DNA of 37,462 nt from contig JAKSAU010001097.1 of assembly GCA_022361535.1 (NCBI GenBank), positions 1 to 37,462 of the forward strand. Direction: 5' to 3'. The position numbers and the translations under genes were made by a program. Positions 7,857 through 18,060 of this stretch are shown here, in pieces (the first letter of the stretch is position 1; each line of letters begins with the position of its first letter). This stretch comes from Desulfobacterales bacterium (GTDB lineage Bacteria; Desulfobacterota; Desulfobacteria; Desulfobacterales; Desulfobacteraceae). The notes beneath the pieces are model-generated. The model saw nothing but the letters and a program-made list of their open reading frames with translations. It was not told where the DNA came from and searched no databases.

Positions 7857-9881
7857 ATGAAATTATTTGATGCCAAGGCAGAAGAAAACCAGACAAACAA
7901 CGAATATGACGCACAGTCAATAGAGGTGCTCAAAGGACTTGATCCTGTCAAGCGCAGACCGGGCATGTACACGGATACAGCAAGCCCTGACCACCTTGCA
8001 TTTGAAGTCATTGACAACAGCGTAGACGAGGCTATTGCAGGCCATGCAACACGAATTGATGTCACCCTGACACTAGACAATCGGATAGCTGTATCCGACA
8101 ACGGCAGGGGAATGCCCGTAGATATTCATCCCAAAGAAGGCATCTCCGGAGTTGAACTCATTATGACCAAGCTCCATGCCGGTGCTAAATTTTCATCCAA
8201 GGATTATGCCTTTTCCGGGGGACTTCACGGGGTTGGGGTATCCGTGGTTAATGCGTTGTCCGCTCACATGGAAATCCTTATTAAACGTGACGGGCAGCAG
8301 TATTCGATCGAGTTTGAAAACGGGGCTAAAACCAAAGAACTGGAAACTATCGGAACTGTCGGTAAAAAAAATACCGGAACCCGCGTTACTTTTGCACCGG
8401 CACCTTCTTATTTTGACACACCTGATTTTTCTAAAGATGCTATCAAGACCGCCCTTAAATCAAAGGCGGTTCTTTGCCGGGGCTTGACTACCTGTTTTAC
8501 CCATGAAGAAACCGGCGAAAAAGAAGTCTGGTGCTATGATCACGGACTTGATGATTACCTAAACGAAAACCTTAAAGAAAAAAAGACTTTATTTCCCGAG
8601 GCGTTTACAGGTGAGTGCGAGGGGGAAGATTTTCAAGCGGTATGGGCCATCAACTGGGGAGCTGAAAATACGCTCAACCTTGAAGAAAGCTATGTCAATC
8701 TAATTCCCACACGTCTTGGCGGCACACATGTTAACGGCTTTAGATCCGGGCTGCTTGAATCGGTTAGAGAATTCTGCAAATTCAGGAATCTTCTGCCAAA
8801 GGGACTTTTTCTCGCTCCCGAGGATATCTGGCAAAACGTTGGATATGTGCTTTCCGTAAAATTGGTTGAGGCCCAGTTCTCAAGCCAGACCAAAGAACGG
8901 CTTTCCTCGCGTCACTGTGCCAACCTGGTTAATCTTCAAGTCAGAGATGCATTCAGTCTTTGGCTCAATCAAAATGTAGCTTTTGGAGAAGCCCTTGCGG
9001 CTCTGGCAATCGACAATGCCCGAAACCGAGTCAAAAAGAGTAAAAAAGTTACAAAAAAGAAAACTTCAAATGGTGTTACGCTACCAGCGAAACTTTCCGA
9101 CTGCACCAGTGATGACCAAAATTTAAGGGAGCTCTTCTTTGTTGAGGGCGATTCTGCAGGCGGATCTGCCAAACAGGCAAGAGACAGGCGTTTCCAAGCG
9201 ATTATGCCCTTGCGCGGCAAAATTATGAACACCTGGGATGTGAGTTCCTCTTCAATTATGGACTCAAAAGAAATTCGTGATATCTCCCAGGTACTTGGCG
9301 TTGCACCTGGCTCTGATGATATTTCTAAACTGCGTTACAATAAACTATGCATCCTGGCTGATGCTGACTCAGACGGGCTTCACATTGCCACATTGATCTG
9401 TGCTTTGTTCTTAAGGCACTTTCCGGAAGTTGTCCGGCAAGGGCATGTTTTTGTTGCCATGCCGCCTCTATATAGGATTGATATGGGCAAGGATGTCTTT
9501 TACGCCCTTGATGACTCGGAAAAAAACGCTATTATCAAACGGCTAAATCGAAGAAGGAAAAAAGCAAATATCAATATTCAGCGGTTCAAAGGACTTGGTG
9601 AAATGAACCCGGCTCAATTAAAAGAGACCACCATTGCACCGGATTCCAGACGCCTTGTTCAATTGACTATTGAGGCTCCTAATAAAGGTTCCGAATCTTT
9701 GGACCAGGAACATGACAAGGAACAGCTTGCAGAAAATATTACTATTGATACTCAGCAACCTGAGAAAGAAAATAATAATGCAGACGATGTCTGGGAAATT
9801 ATGGACATGCTCCTTGGAAAAAAACGAGCAAAAGACCGTAAACGCTGGATAGAAACCCACGGTGTAATCAAAGAGATTTAA
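7857..9881 (+). CDS. parE: DNA topoisomerase IV subunit B
   Basis: ATPase subunit of the type IIA topoisomerase that decatenates daughter chromosomes. The 674-aa product has the GHKL ATPase domain: Asn54 and catalytic-base Glu58 in [19 protein letters not shown] near 81-87, and the [15 protein letters not shown] lid (121-135). A transducer domain follows, then TOPRIM with EGDSAGG (430-436) and DADSD (502-506). It is short and lacks the long TOPRIM insertion of proteobacterial GyrB, and it sits directly in front of a parC-like gene, so ParE is preferred over GyrB. The ATG at 7857 has weak Shine-Dalgarno complementarity. The stop is 5 nt before parC. A less conserved acidic stretch (about 610-645) precedes the C-terminal segment. 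Confidence 0.92.
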   Translation: MKLFDAKAEENQTNNEYDAQSIEVLKGLDPVKRRPGMYTDTASPDHLAFEVIDNSVDEAIAGHATRIDVTLTLDNRIAVSDNGRGMPVDIHPKEGISGVELIMTKLHAGAKFSSKDYAFSGGLHGVGVSVVNALSAHMEILIKRDGQQYSIEFENGAKTKELETIGTVGKKNTGTRVTFAPAPSYFDTPDFSKDAIKTALKSKAVLCRGLTTCFTHEETGEKEVWCYDHGLDDYLNENLKEKKTLFPEAFTGECEGEDFQAVWAINWGAENTLNLEESYVNLIPTRLGGTHVNGFRSGLLESVREFCKFRNLLPKGLFLAPEDIWQNVGYVLSVKLVEAQFSSQTKERLSSRHCANLVNLQVRDAFSLWLNQNVAFGEALAALAIDNARNRVKKSKKVTKKKTSNGVTLPAKLSDCTSDDQNLRELFFVEGDSAGGSAKQARDRRFQAIMPLRGKIMNTWDVSSSSIMDSKEIRDISQVLGVAPGSDDISKLRYNKLCILADADSDGLHIATLICALFLRHFPEVVRQGHVFVAMPPLYRIDMGKDVFYALDDSEKNAIIKRLNRRRKKANINIQRFKGLGEMNPAQLKETTIAPDSRRLVQLTIEAPNKGSESLDQEHDKEQLAENITIDTQQPEKENNNADDVWEIMDMLLGKKRAKDRKRWIETHGVIKEI

Positions 9882-9886
9882 AAAGA

Positions 9887-12169
9887 ATGACCGATACCCT
9901 GCCTTCAACCGTAGAAGAATATGAAAAACTACCGTTCCAGGAATTTACCCAGAACGCATACCTGAACTATTCCATGTATGTTATTTTGGACCGTGCCCTG
10001 CCCCATATCGGTGACGGACTCAAGCCGGTACAGCGAAGGATCGTTTATTCAATGAGCCAGCTTGGGCTGTCCTCAACTGCCAAGTTCAAAAAATCAGCCA
10101 GGACCGTTGGTGACGTTTTAGGTAAATTTCATCCCCACGGGGATTCTGCCTGCTATGAAGCAATGGTACTTATGGCCCAACCCTTTTCCCTAAGATATCC
10201 TTTGGTAGACGGCCAGGGAAACTGGGGTGATCCAAACGATCCAAAATCCTTTGCTGCCATGCGGTACACTGAATCCAGGCTATCCAAATACGCTGAGATC
10301 TTCTTAAGTGAATTGGGCCAGGGTACTGTAGATTGGATCCCAAATTTTGACGGCACCCTGGAAGAGCCAACCTTATTGCCGGCAAGGCTGCCTAACTTGC
10401 TGCTCAACGGAACTACAGGTATTGCCGTGGGTATGGCCACTTCAATCTTGCCACATAACCTTAGAGAAGTTGCCAAAGCGTTGATCCATCTGATTGAAAA
10501 CGAAGATGCAGACGTTAATCAATTGTGTAAGTTTGTTAAAGGCCCTGACTTTCCAACTGATGCTGAAATCATCACCCCATGCGATGAAATTCGTGACATT
10601 TACAAAAAAGGGAAAGGCCGGATTAAAATGCGGGCACGATATGAGGTTGAAGACGGAGAAATAGTCTTTAACGCCCTGCCCCACCATGCTTCAACAGAAA
10701 AGATCTACGAACAAATTGCAAACCAGATGGGGGCAAAAAAGCTACCCATGGTATCTGATATCAGGGATGAATCAGACCACGAGGACCCAACCCGCCTGGT
10801 GGTCATTCCAAAATCAAACCGCGTGGATCTAAACGCCCTGGCCGATCATCTTTTTGCCACCACAGACTTGGAAAAATCTTATTCTGTCAATATGAACGTT
10901 ATCGGGCTTGACGGACGTCCCGGTGTGAAAAACTTACAAGAGGTTCTATCCGAGTGGCTGACGTTCAGGCGGCAAACTATTGAGCGAAAATTAAAATTCC
11001 GATTGGATAAAGTTTTAAACCGCCTCCATATTTTGGAAGGGTTTAAGATTGCCTATCTTAATATTGATGAAGTTATTGCCATCATAAGAAATTCCGATCA
11101 TCCCAAAGAAGACCTGATAAAGGCCTTTGGTTTGTCTGAAATCCAGGCAAAAGCTATCCTTGAAATTCGCCTTCGCCAACTTGCCAAACTTGAAGAAATA
11201 AAAATCCTTTCAGAAATCGATGAGTTGAACCAGGAAAGAAAAACCCTTGAAAAGCTGCTCAATTCACCCAAAGCGTTCAAGGAATTTTTAATCAATGAAA
11301 TCAAAGAAGATGCAAAAAAATACGGGGACAAACGCAGGTCACCCATCAAAGAGAGAAAAGACGCCGAAGCCTTCTCTGTAACAGATGTTCTTGACATAGA
11401 ACCTGTAACTATCATCCTTTCTGCCAATGGATGGATCAGGTCTGCAAAAGGGCATGACATAAACCCTGATAATGCAAAATTCAGATCAGGAGACCATCTG
11501 CTCTGCCACTTAAGAACCCGCAGCGATAAACCCATTGCCTTGCTTGACAACACCGGAAGAAGCTACACACTGTTTTCTCATACCTTACCGTCTGCACGGG
11601 GAAATGGAGAGCCGGTTACAGGACATCTTACCATGGCACCTGAAACATCTATTTGCCACATGATTTCCGGTGAACCGGAGAATCTGTTCCTGGTAGGTGC
11701 AAACAGCGGGTACGGTTTTGTTATGGAATTCAGCGACTTTTTGACAAACTATAAGAATGGCAAAGCAGTTCTTTCATTGGCAGCCGGTCAATTACCCATG
11801 CCTCCGGCCTTGGTACCGGATATTGAAACTGATAACGTGTTGGCTGTGACCTCCAGGGGCCGCTTGCTTATATTTGGTCTCAACCAGCTTCCCAGGCTGA
11901 AAAAAGGCAAAGGTAATAAAATTATTCACATTCCTAAACCCGGAAGTGATGAAACTGACCCTGAGACACTTAAGTTCCTAAAAATATTGCCATTAGACTC
12001 AAATCTTGTTATACATGCAGGTAAACATTTTCTGCGGTTAAGCCCCGGAAACCAGCAAGACTACACCGGAATGAGAGGGCGTCGCGGAAAGCTGCTTCCC
12101 CGTGGTTACCGGAACGTTGATACCATAGAGGTCATACCCGTGCAACCGGCAGATGACACAAGTTCATGA
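9887..12169 (+). CDS. parC: DNA topoisomerase IV subunit A
   Basis: DNA-cleaving subunit of topoisomerase IV. The 760-aa product shows the winged-helix core with [14 protein letters not shown] (79-92) and the active-site tyrosine Tyr127 in FAAMRYTES. The quinolone-determining positions hold the usual susceptible residues Ser87 and Glu91. A coiled-coil tower and exit gate follow (about 330-490). The C-terminal beta-pinwheel is the short ParC kind, without a clear GyrA-box, and the length matches ParC rather than the longer GyrA. Near-identity to the E. coli ParC core around the active site supports the call. It is 5 nt after parE, and its stop overlaps the next gene as ATGA, so the three genes form one operon. 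Confidence 0.93.
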   Translation: MTDTLPSTVEEYEKLPFQEFTQNAYLNYSMYVILDRALPHIGDGLKPVQRRIVYSMSQLGLSSTAKFKKSARTVGDVLGKFHPHGDSACYEAMVLMAQPFSLRYPLVDGQGNWGDPNDPKSFAAMRYTESRLSKYAEIFLSELGQGTVDWIPNFDGTLEEPTLLPARLPNLLLNGTTGIAVGMATSILPHNLREVAKALIHLIENEDADVNQLCKFVKGPDFPTDAEIITPCDEIRDIYKKGKGRIKMRARYEVEDGEIVFNALPHHASTEKIYEQIANQMGAKKLPMVSDIRDESDHEDPTRLVVIPKSNRVDLNALADHLFATTDLEKSYSVNMNVIGLDGRPGVKNLQEVLSEWLTFRRQTIERKLKFRLDKVLNRLHILEGFKIAYLNIDEVIAIIRNSDHPKEDLIKAFGLSEIQAKAILEIRLRQLAKLEEIKILSEIDELNQERKTLEKLLNSPKAFKEFLINEIKEDAKKYGDKRRSPIKERKDAEAFSVTDVLDIEPVTIILSANGWIRSAKGHDINPDNAKFRSGDHLLCHLRTRSDKPIALLDNTGRSYTLFSHTLPSARGNGEPVTGHLTMAPETSICHMISGEPENLFLVGANSGYGFVMEFSDFLTNYKNGKAVLSLAAGQLPMPPALVPDIETDNVLAVTSRGRLLIFGLNQLPRLKKGKGNKIIHIPKPGSDETDPETLKFLKILPLDSNLVIHAGKHFLRLSPGNQQDYTGMRGRRGKLLPRGYRNVDTIEVIPVQPADDTSS

Positions 12170-13548
12170 GATTATTTTTTGAAAGACATTTTATTTTCCT
12201 TGCTCTCATCTTGATGACCTTAGGGTTTGCGAGTATCACGTTACTGATTCATAATCAGGATCTCGGCCATTCTTTGAGTACCACAGAAAAAATTCAAAAA
12301 ACCGGCAAGCTGCGTCTAATAACCTCTAATTCAATAAATACATATTATTATTACGACAGCAAGCCAACCGGTTTTGAGTATGATCTGGCAATTGAATTTG
12401 CTAAATTTATGAATGTTGAACTGGATATTATCACCCCGGGCTGGAACAACATGTTTGCATACCTGGAAGCGGATAAAGGCGATTTTATTGCGGCCGGGTT
12501 AGCCATCACAAGCCAGCGGCTTGAGCACGCAGATTTCTCCATACCGTATATGACTATCCAGCAGCGTATCATCCATCATAATCTTGTTTTCGGGCCCAAG
12601 AATATTGAAGATATGATATACAGGACCTTTCATGTTAGGAGAGGCACTTCCTATGAATCACGCCTTGCCGAACTTAAAGCATCAGGCATTGATTTTACCT
12701 ATATCCTCCACGACAACATCCCTACAGAAGAGTTAATCGGCATGATCCATAGTCGTGAGATTAAATTTACCATCGCCGATTCCAATCTTGCATTGCTCAA
12801 CAAGCGGTACTACCCTGATATACGCATAGGTATCCCGGTTCAAGAACGCGAATCCCTTGCCTGGGCAGTTCGAAAAAATGATTCAGACATGCTCAAGCAA
12901 ATTAACCGGTTTATCCTGCATGCCAATAAAACCGGAATCTTGAAGCGCATTACGGAAAAATACTATGACAACATCAAAGACTTTGATGTTTACGAGTTAA
13001 AAAAATTTCACAAACGGCTGGAAACCCGCCTGCCTAAATATAAAGACGTCATCATTGAAGAATCCGAAAAGTACGGATTTGACTGGCGTCTTGTGGCAGC
13101 TGTTGTTTACCAGGAATCCCATTTCAATCCCAAGGCCAGAAGCTTTACCAATGTCAGGGGATTGATGCAGGTTACCATTAAAACTGCCAAGGAAATGGGT
13201 ATTAAAAATCGCCGGGATCCCAACGAAAGTATACGTGCAGGGATTAAATACCTGGACATGATGTACCAGCGGTTTGATTATATTGAAGATGATTACCAGA
13301 GGCTGTTGTTTGCCCTGGCCAGTTATAATATCGGATACGGACATGTAAGAGATGCTATGAGACTTGCAGAGGAGCAAGGGTACGATCCACAGACCTGGAA
13401 AGGCCTGAAAGCTGTCCTTCCTTTGCTGTCAAAAGCAAAGTACTACAAAAAAACAAAACATGGATATGCCCGGGGCTGGGAACCGGTTCACTATGTGGAA
13501 CGGATCCTGACCTATTTCGATATATTGAAACAGAAAAAACTGTCCTGA
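12166..13548 (+). CDS. mltF: MltF-type membrane-bound lytic murein transglycosylase
   Basis: Predicted periplasmic enzyme that cleaves the MurNAc-GlcNAc bond of peptidoglycan, forming 1,6-anhydro ends. The 460-aa product starts with a signal-anchor or signal peptide (hydrophobic residues about 9-28). A family-3 solute-binding domain follows (about 45-270, with [10 protein letters not shown] and [12 protein letters not shown]). The C-terminal SLT domain (about 290-440) has catalytic Glu317 in [10 protein letters not shown] and the RGLMQVT motif. The binding-protein plus SLT order is that of MltF; E. coli MltF is about 518 aa. The start ATG overlaps the parC stop (ATGA), implying translational coupling of a cell-wall enzyme to topoisomerase IV. 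About 145 nt follow before rng. Confidence 0.88.
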   Translation: MRLFFERHFIFLALILMTLGFASITLLIHNQDLGHSLSTTEKIQKTGKLRLITSNSINTYYYYDSKPTGFEYDLAIEFAKFMNVELDIITPGWNNMFAYLEADKGDFIAAGLAITSQRLEHADFSIPYMTIQQRIIHHNLVFGPKNIEDMIYRTFHVRRGTSYESRLAELKASGIDFTYILHDNIPTEELIGMIHSREIKFTIADSNLALLNKRYYPDIRIGIPVQERESLAWAVRKNDSDMLKQINRFILHANKTGILKRITEKYYDNIKDFDVYELKKFHKRLETRLPKYKDVIIEESEKYGFDWRLVAAVVYQESHFNPKARSFTNVRGLMQVTIKTAKEMGIKNRRDPNESIRAGIKYLDMMYQRFDYIEDDYQRLLFALASYNIGYGHVRDAMRLAEEQGYDPQTWKGLKAVLPLLSKAKYYKKTKHGYARGWEPVHYVERILTYFDILKQKKLS

Positions 13549-13693
13549 ACCCGTTACAAGTACTAAGGACAAAGACAAACAGGTTGACTTGTGCGGACCT
13601 TTACATTAGGTCTGATTAGAATTGTATCTGTAACAAATAGATTCATAACGCACCTGTCAACTCATACAAATTCTAAAGAAAATGAGACAATGA

Positions 13694-15151
13694 ATGACTA
13701 GAAAAATACTCATCAATGCAATGGACCCGGAAGAAAACCGGATCGCTGCAGTCTTTGAAAACAAACTGGATCAATTTCACATCGAAACATCTGCCAAAGC
13801 AGTAACTAAGGGCAACATCTATAAAGGTGTCGTTACCCGTGTAGAGCAGAGCCTCCAGGCTGTTTTTGTCGATTATGGCGCTGAAAAAAACGGTTTTCTG
13901 CAAAAAAACGAAATTCACCCGGATTACTTCCAGGATGTTGAAAAAAAGGACAAGGCCCTGTTTAATTTAATCAAAAAGGGCCAGGAAATGATTGTCCAGG
14001 TATCTAAAGATCCCATCAACCAAAAAGGTGCCATGCTCACCACGTATATCTCTCTTCCCGGGCGGTTCGGTGTACTCATGCCCGGTAACACAACCAGGGG
14101 AGTCTCCCGGAAAATTACCGAAGAAGACGAACGCAAACGTTTGGTTAAAATCCTTAAGGGTATGAAAATCGCCGAAGGGTTCGGAATGATTGTCAGAACA
14201 GCCGGCAAAGGCGCCACAAAAACGCTTCTGACAGCAGATTTAAGATACCTGATGCGGGTATGGAAAAACATTGATAAACAAGCCATGAAGAATCCCGCAC
14301 CCTGTCTTTTATACAAAGAACAAAGCCTGGCAGTCAGGTCTTTAAGGGACTATTTCACCACAGATATTAAAGAAATTCTTATTGATAATCCCGAAACGTT
14401 TAAAGAGGTTAAAGAGTTTATCGGGATGATCGCACCCAAGCAGAAAAAAATAGTCCGTCTTTTCAAGGGTGAAAAACCAATATTCACCAAATACCAGCTT
14501 GAAGACCAGATTTCCTCTATTTACCGGCGCGAGGTACCATTAAAATCCGGTGGGTTCCTTGTCATCGAGCAGACCGAAGCAATGGTCACAATTGATGTAA
14601 ACTCAGGAAAATCCACCAAAAAGAAAAATATTGAAGAAACCGCGTTTCATACCAACATTGAAGCTGCCGAAGAAGTGGCCAGACAATTGCGTTTAAGGGA
14701 TATGGGCGGGTTGATTGTAGTAGATTTTATTGACATGAAAGAGCGCCGGCACAAAGCTGAAATCACTAAGACACTGAAAAAACACCTCAAGGCTGATAAG
14801 GCCAAGACAAAAGTAGGAGGCATAACCACTTTCGGACTTCTTGAAATGTCCAGACAGCGCATTCGTCACTCCATCACTTACGGTGCCTATGAAACCTGTA
14901 AACATTGCAACGGCAGAGGAATGACGCCTTCTGTTGAAACCCAGGGTCTTGCTTTTTTACGCCAGCTTACCCTTAAAACCCTTAAAGCGGAACAAAACCA
15001 GAAATTCTTCTGCCGAGTACCCGCAGATGTTGCCTACTATGTGCTCAACACTAAACGGGAAGATTTGCTTGAGCTTGAATCAAAACGCCAGGTTTCTATA
15101 AATATAGAAATTGATAATACTATGGTTTCAGGCCAGAGCAACATAAGTTAG
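13694..15151 (+). CDS. rng: ribonuclease G (Rne/Rng family)
   Basis: Endoribonuclease of the RNase E/G family, acting in 5' maturation of 16S rRNA and in mRNA turnover. The 485-aa length fits RNase G, without the long RNase E C-terminal scaffold. An S1 domain occupies about residues 36-125 (GNIYKGVVTRVEQSLQAVFV). The catalytic metal site shows Asp301 and Asn303 in TIDVNSGK and Asp344 in VVDFIDM. The zinc-link CKHC is at 402-405 and would join protomers. The ATG at 13694 is chosen because an overlapping ATG at 13690 runs into TAG after three codons. It is followed by a LysM-like protein gene 93 nt downstream. Cytoplasmic, possibly membrane associated. Confidence 0.93.
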   Translation: MTRKILINAMDPEENRIAAVFENKLDQFHIETSAKAVTKGNIYKGVVTRVEQSLQAVFVDYGAEKNGFLQKNEIHPDYFQDVEKKDKALFNLIKKGQEMIVQVSKDPINQKGAMLTTYISLPGRFGVLMPGNTTRGVSRKITEEDERKRLVKILKGMKIAEGFGMIVRTAGKGATKTLLTADLRYLMRVWKNIDKQAMKNPAPCLLYKEQSLAVRSLRDYFTTDIKEILIDNPETFKEVKEFIGMIAPKQKKIVRLFKGEKPIFTKYQLEDQISSIYRREVPLKSGGFLVIEQTEAMVTIDVNSGKSTKKKNIEETAFHTNIEAAEEVARQLRLRDMGGLIVVDFIDMKERRHKAEITKTLKKHLKADKAKTKVGGITTFGLLEMSRQRIRHSITYGAYETCKHCNGRGMTPSVETQGLAFLRQLTLKTLKAEQNQKFFCRVPADVAYYVLNTKREDLLELESKRQVSINIEIDNTMVSGQSNIS

Positions 15152-15180
15152 GGATACAAGTCTTTGATTTTCAGGGTACC

Positions 15181-15208
15181 TTGACAGTCGTTGCACATTT
15201 GTTGTATC
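15181..15208 (+). promoter_or_regulatory. possible promoter upstream of the LysM-like gene
   Basis: A perfect -35 TTGACA (15181-15186) is followed after 16 nt by TGTATC (15203-15208), or after 18 nt by TATCTG. The -10 element is poor. If active it would start the run towards yajC-secD-secF independently of rng. Confidence 0.35.
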
Positions 15209-15244
15209 TGAAACAATTTCAACTGAATTGTAAAAGGAGAAGCT

Positions 15245-16075
15245 ATGCTCCTGAGCAGGGGAAAACAAAATCGGAATAAGGTTATCATTGCTGTTGCCGT
15301 AGTCATTGTAGCTGCTGTTGCTTTGATTTTACTCTTATCCGACAAATCCCCTGACACGACACCTAAGCCTGTGAATACGCAGGCAACAGACCCTGGGAAT
15401 AATAATGTAACAGAGTCTGACCAGGAGCCAGCTGCTAATAAAGAGGTTGTGGTTGGTGAAATCAGCAAAGAGCCGGATATAGATTTTAATGATCTTGAAG
15501 AGGAAGGTTCTTTGAAAACAATGATGACCGACCGGAAAGAAAGCTTAGGCATAAAGAAAAGCCTGGATATGATTGTAAAATCCAATGAATCATTTACCGT
15601 TGGAGAGAACACCGTATCCATGCAACGAATATTGGAGAAGGCTTTTACTAAAAAAGGTGAAGTGTTCCAAGAAGAGCTTGATGAATCCGGTGCTGTAAAA
15701 CCGGTTCAAATTAAAGAATATGGAATTTATGTGGTTCAACCAGGAGACAATATCTGGAATATCCACTTTGAAATACTAAAAGAATACTACACCGCCAAAG
15801 GCATAACAGTTGAAGAAAAAGCGGACGAGCCCGGAAACTCAGGCATGAGTTCAGGTGTCGGAAAAATTTTAAAATTTTCAGAAACAATGGTGATCATCTA
15901 TAACCTGATGGAAAATCAGGTTACCGATGATATTAACATCATAGAACCCTTGAGCAAGGTTGTTGTATACAACATGGATGCGGTTTTCTCCTTGCTTGAG
16001 GAAATAAATTACGACAATGTAGACAGGCTCCAGTTTGACGGAAAAAATATCTGGATACCTGCAAAGAAATCTTAA
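15245..16075 (+). CDS. membrane-anchored protein with LysM-like motif, function unknown
   Basis: I do not recognise a named family. The 276-aa product has a basic N-terminus and one transmembrane helix (about residues 13-32). A low-complexity acidic, Thr/Pro/Asn-rich linker follows (about 33-95) and then a soluble part. In that part YVVQPGDNIWNIHFEIL (162-178) resembles the start of a LysM repeat (peptidoglycan binding; the usual core is VxxGDTLxxIA). The topology suggests an inner-membrane anchor with a periplasmic wall-facing domain. The ATG is preceded by AAAAGGAGA, a strong ribosome-binding site. It lies between rng and yajC and may belong to either transcript. The end IWIPAKKS resembles the closing strand seen in LysM-containing proteins. 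Confidence 0.7.
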   Translation: MLLSRGKQNRNKVIIAVAVVIVAAVALILLLSDKSPDTTPKPVNTQATDPGNNNVTESDQEPAANKEVVVGEISKEPDIDFNDLEEEGSLKTMMTDRKESLGIKKSLDMIVKSNESFTVGENTVSMQRILEKAFTKKGEVFQEELDESGAVKPVQIKEYGIYVVQPGDNIWNIHFEILKEYYTAKGITVEEKADEPGNSGMSSGVGKILKFSETMVIIYNLMENQVTDDINIIEPLSKVVVYNMDAVFSLLEEINYDNVDRLQFDGKNIWIPAKKS

Positions 16076-16105
16076 ATTTTATTTACCAGTTTAAGGAGGA
16101 ACACC

Positions 16106-16453
16106 TTGATTAGTACAGCATTTGCAATGGGCGCACCCGCGGGTGGCCAGGCAGGACAGGCCGGCGGACTTGCCGGTTTTTTACCGATTATTATCCTGTT
16201 TGCCATTTTTTATTTTCTTCTCATCCGGCCCCAGCAAAAAAAAGCCAAAGAACATAGAGAGATGATTTCCAATCTCAAGAAAGGAAACAGGATCGTTACT
16301 TCCGGCGGAATCTATGGAACAATAGTTTCAATGGATGACACTACCATCGGCCTTGAAATTGCTGAAAAAGTAAAAATCAAAATTTCCAGAGGCAACGTTG
16401 CAGCTTTAATTACTGACAATGAACCTGCACAGAAATCCAAAGAAAAGAAATAA
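16106..16453 (+). CDS. yajC: preprotein translocase subunit YajC
   Basis: Small inner-membrane accessory of the SecDF complex. The 115-aa product has a glycine/alanine-rich start, one transmembrane helix (about 24-42, FLPIIILFAIFYFLLI) followed directly by the family signature RPQQKKAKEH, and then a cytoplasmic beta-rich domain (KKGNRIVTSGGIYG). The start is TTG at 16106. AAGGAGGA at 16093-16100 stands 5 nt upstream, and the only in-frame ATG before the membrane helix (codon 8) would lose that spacing. It is the first gene of the conserved yajC-secD-secF order, 14 nt before secD. Confidence 0.93.
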   Translation: MISTAFAMGAPAGGQAGQAGGLAGFLPIIILFAIFYFLLIRPQQKKAKEHREMISNLKKGNRIVTSGGIYGTIVSMDDTTIGLEIAEKVKIKISRGNVAALITDNEPAQKSKEKK

Positions 16454-16467
16454 CCTATCCTTCAGGA

Positions 16468-18048
16468 GTGATGAGATTGAAACTATTTACCTTTAAGCGC
16501 GTACTGATTCTGGGAATCATCGTTGCTGCCGTTGTATGCCTCCTTCCCACCTTTACCAATACCTGGCCCCATAAAAAAATAAATCTGGGACTGGACCTGC
16601 AGGGTGGGATGCACCTGGTACTTGAAGTTCAAAACGAAAAAGCTGTTGAAGCTGAGCTGGACCGCACCATCGGAGAACTCAAAAAGGATCTGAGGAAAGA
16701 GGGTATCAAGCATATGGGGATTTCCCGCACCCCGGATTTTAAAATCATTGCCAAAATCTCTGGCGCACAGAGCAAAGAAGGCGTAGAAAAGATTTTAACA
16801 GAGGACTACCCCAACCTTGAAATCCCAAATGTAGATACATTTGATGGTGGCCTGGCATTCACATTACGCCTGCCAGACGAAGAAAGCGAAGCCATTAAAA
16901 AAATGGCTACTGAACAGGCTTTGGAAACCATCCGGAATCGTATTGATGAGTTTGGTGTCAGCGAGCCAGATATCCGCATTCAGGGGACGAAACGGATCTT
17001 ACTCCAGCTTCCTGGCATAAGTGATCCGGACCGCGCCAAAGGACTCATAGGCAAAACAGCCCAGCTAACTTTTCAGTTGGTGAATGACCAGGCAGATGTT
17101 AATGCTGCGCTTTCAGGTAATCCGCCTGTTGGCTCTGAAATCCTATTCCAAAGCAGGAAGGATGAAACCACAGGTGCAGAAGCCCAAGTTCCTTTTCTCA
17201 TCAAAAAGCAGGTACTGCTTGACGGCAGCCTTCTGACCAATGCAAGGGTTGAGTTTGACCAATTCCAACAACCCCAGGTAGGGATAGAATTCAGTCGTAA
17301 AGGTGCTAGGATCTTTGACCGGATTACGGCGGCTAATGTCAATAAAAGACTTGCCATCGTACTTGATAAAACTGTTTATTCAGCACCCAATATCCAGGAA
17401 AGGATTGCCGGAGGCAAGGCTGTTATATCAGGCCAATTTACACTTGAAGAGGCAAAGGATTTAGCCATTGCTCTGCGAGCAGGTTCATTGCCGGCTCCGG
17501 TTAAAATCATTGAAGAACGGACCGTAGGACCGACTTTAGGTGCTGACTCCGTTCGCATGGGGCTGATTTCCATGCTGGTAGGCGGCGCCCTTGTGATCGT
17601 TTTTATGGTTGTTTACTACAAAGGTGCAGGCCTTATCGCTGACCTTGCTTTGATTGTAAACATCATTCTAATCGGGGGTGGTCTGGCCGCATTTGGGGCA
17701 ACCCTGACCCTTCCGGGTATTGCCGGTATCATCCTGACCATAGGTATGGCCGTGGATGCCAATGTTATAATTTTTGAAAGAATCAGAGAAGAATTAAGAT
17801 CAGGACGCCCTGCCCTGGCCGCTGTACACGCCGGGTATGAAAGGGCAACTCTAACTATTATGGATGCAAATGTTACTACCTTGATTGCTGCCATTGTCCT
17901 GTTCCAGTTCGGTACAGGCCCCATAAAAGGGTTTGCTGTGACGTTGGGTCTTGGTATTCTAGCCAGTCTTTTCACAGCTCTGGTATTGTCAAAAAGCATT
18001 TACAATCTGATTCTTCAAAATAAACAAACATCCACTTTAAGCATATAA
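16468..18048 (+). CDS. secD: protein translocase subunit SecD
   Basis: Inner-membrane RND-type subunit that uses the proton-motive force to help Sec-exported proteins leave the channel. The 526-aa product has TM1 near residues 11-28 and the D1 motif LGLDLQGGMHLVLEV just after it. A large periplasmic P1 domain follows (about 45-355), then five more membrane helices with the D4-region motif GMAVDANVIIFERIREE (about 429-445). The start is uncertain. The GTG at 16468 overlaps the AGGAG at 16464-16468 and the ATG at 16471 is only 2 nt away, whereas TTG at 16477 (giving MKLFTFKRV) lies 8 nt from it and may be the real start. secF follows 12 nt downstream. Confidence 0.94.
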   Translation: MMRLKLFTFKRVLILGIIVAAVVCLLPTFTNTWPHKKINLGLDLQGGMHLVLEVQNEKAVEAELDRTIGELKKDLRKEGIKHMGISRTPDFKIIAKISGAQSKEGVEKILTEDYPNLEIPNVDTFDGGLAFTLRLPDEESEAIKKMATEQALETIRNRIDEFGVSEPDIRIQGTKRILLQLPGISDPDRAKGLIGKTAQLTFQLVNDQADVNAALSGNPPVGSEILFQSRKDETTGAEAQVPFLIKKQVLLDGSLLTNARVEFDQFQQPQVGIEFSRKGARIFDRITAANVNKRLAIVLDKTVYSAPNIQERIAGGKAVISGQFTLEEAKDLAIALRAGSLPAPVKIIEERTVGPTLGADSVRMGLISMLVGGALVIVFMVVYYKGAGLIADLALIVNIILIGGGLAAFGATLTLPGIAGIILTIGMAVDANVIIFERIREELRSGRPALAAVHAGYERATLTIMDANVTTLIAAIVLFQFGTGPIKGFAVTLGLGILASLFTALVLSKSIYNLILQNKQTSTLSI

Positions 18049-18060
18049 GGAACTTATATA

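Noticed and set aside
10121..10160. Quinolone-resistance substitution in parC
   Set aside because: The codons for the key Ser87 and Glu91 specify the usual susceptible residues.
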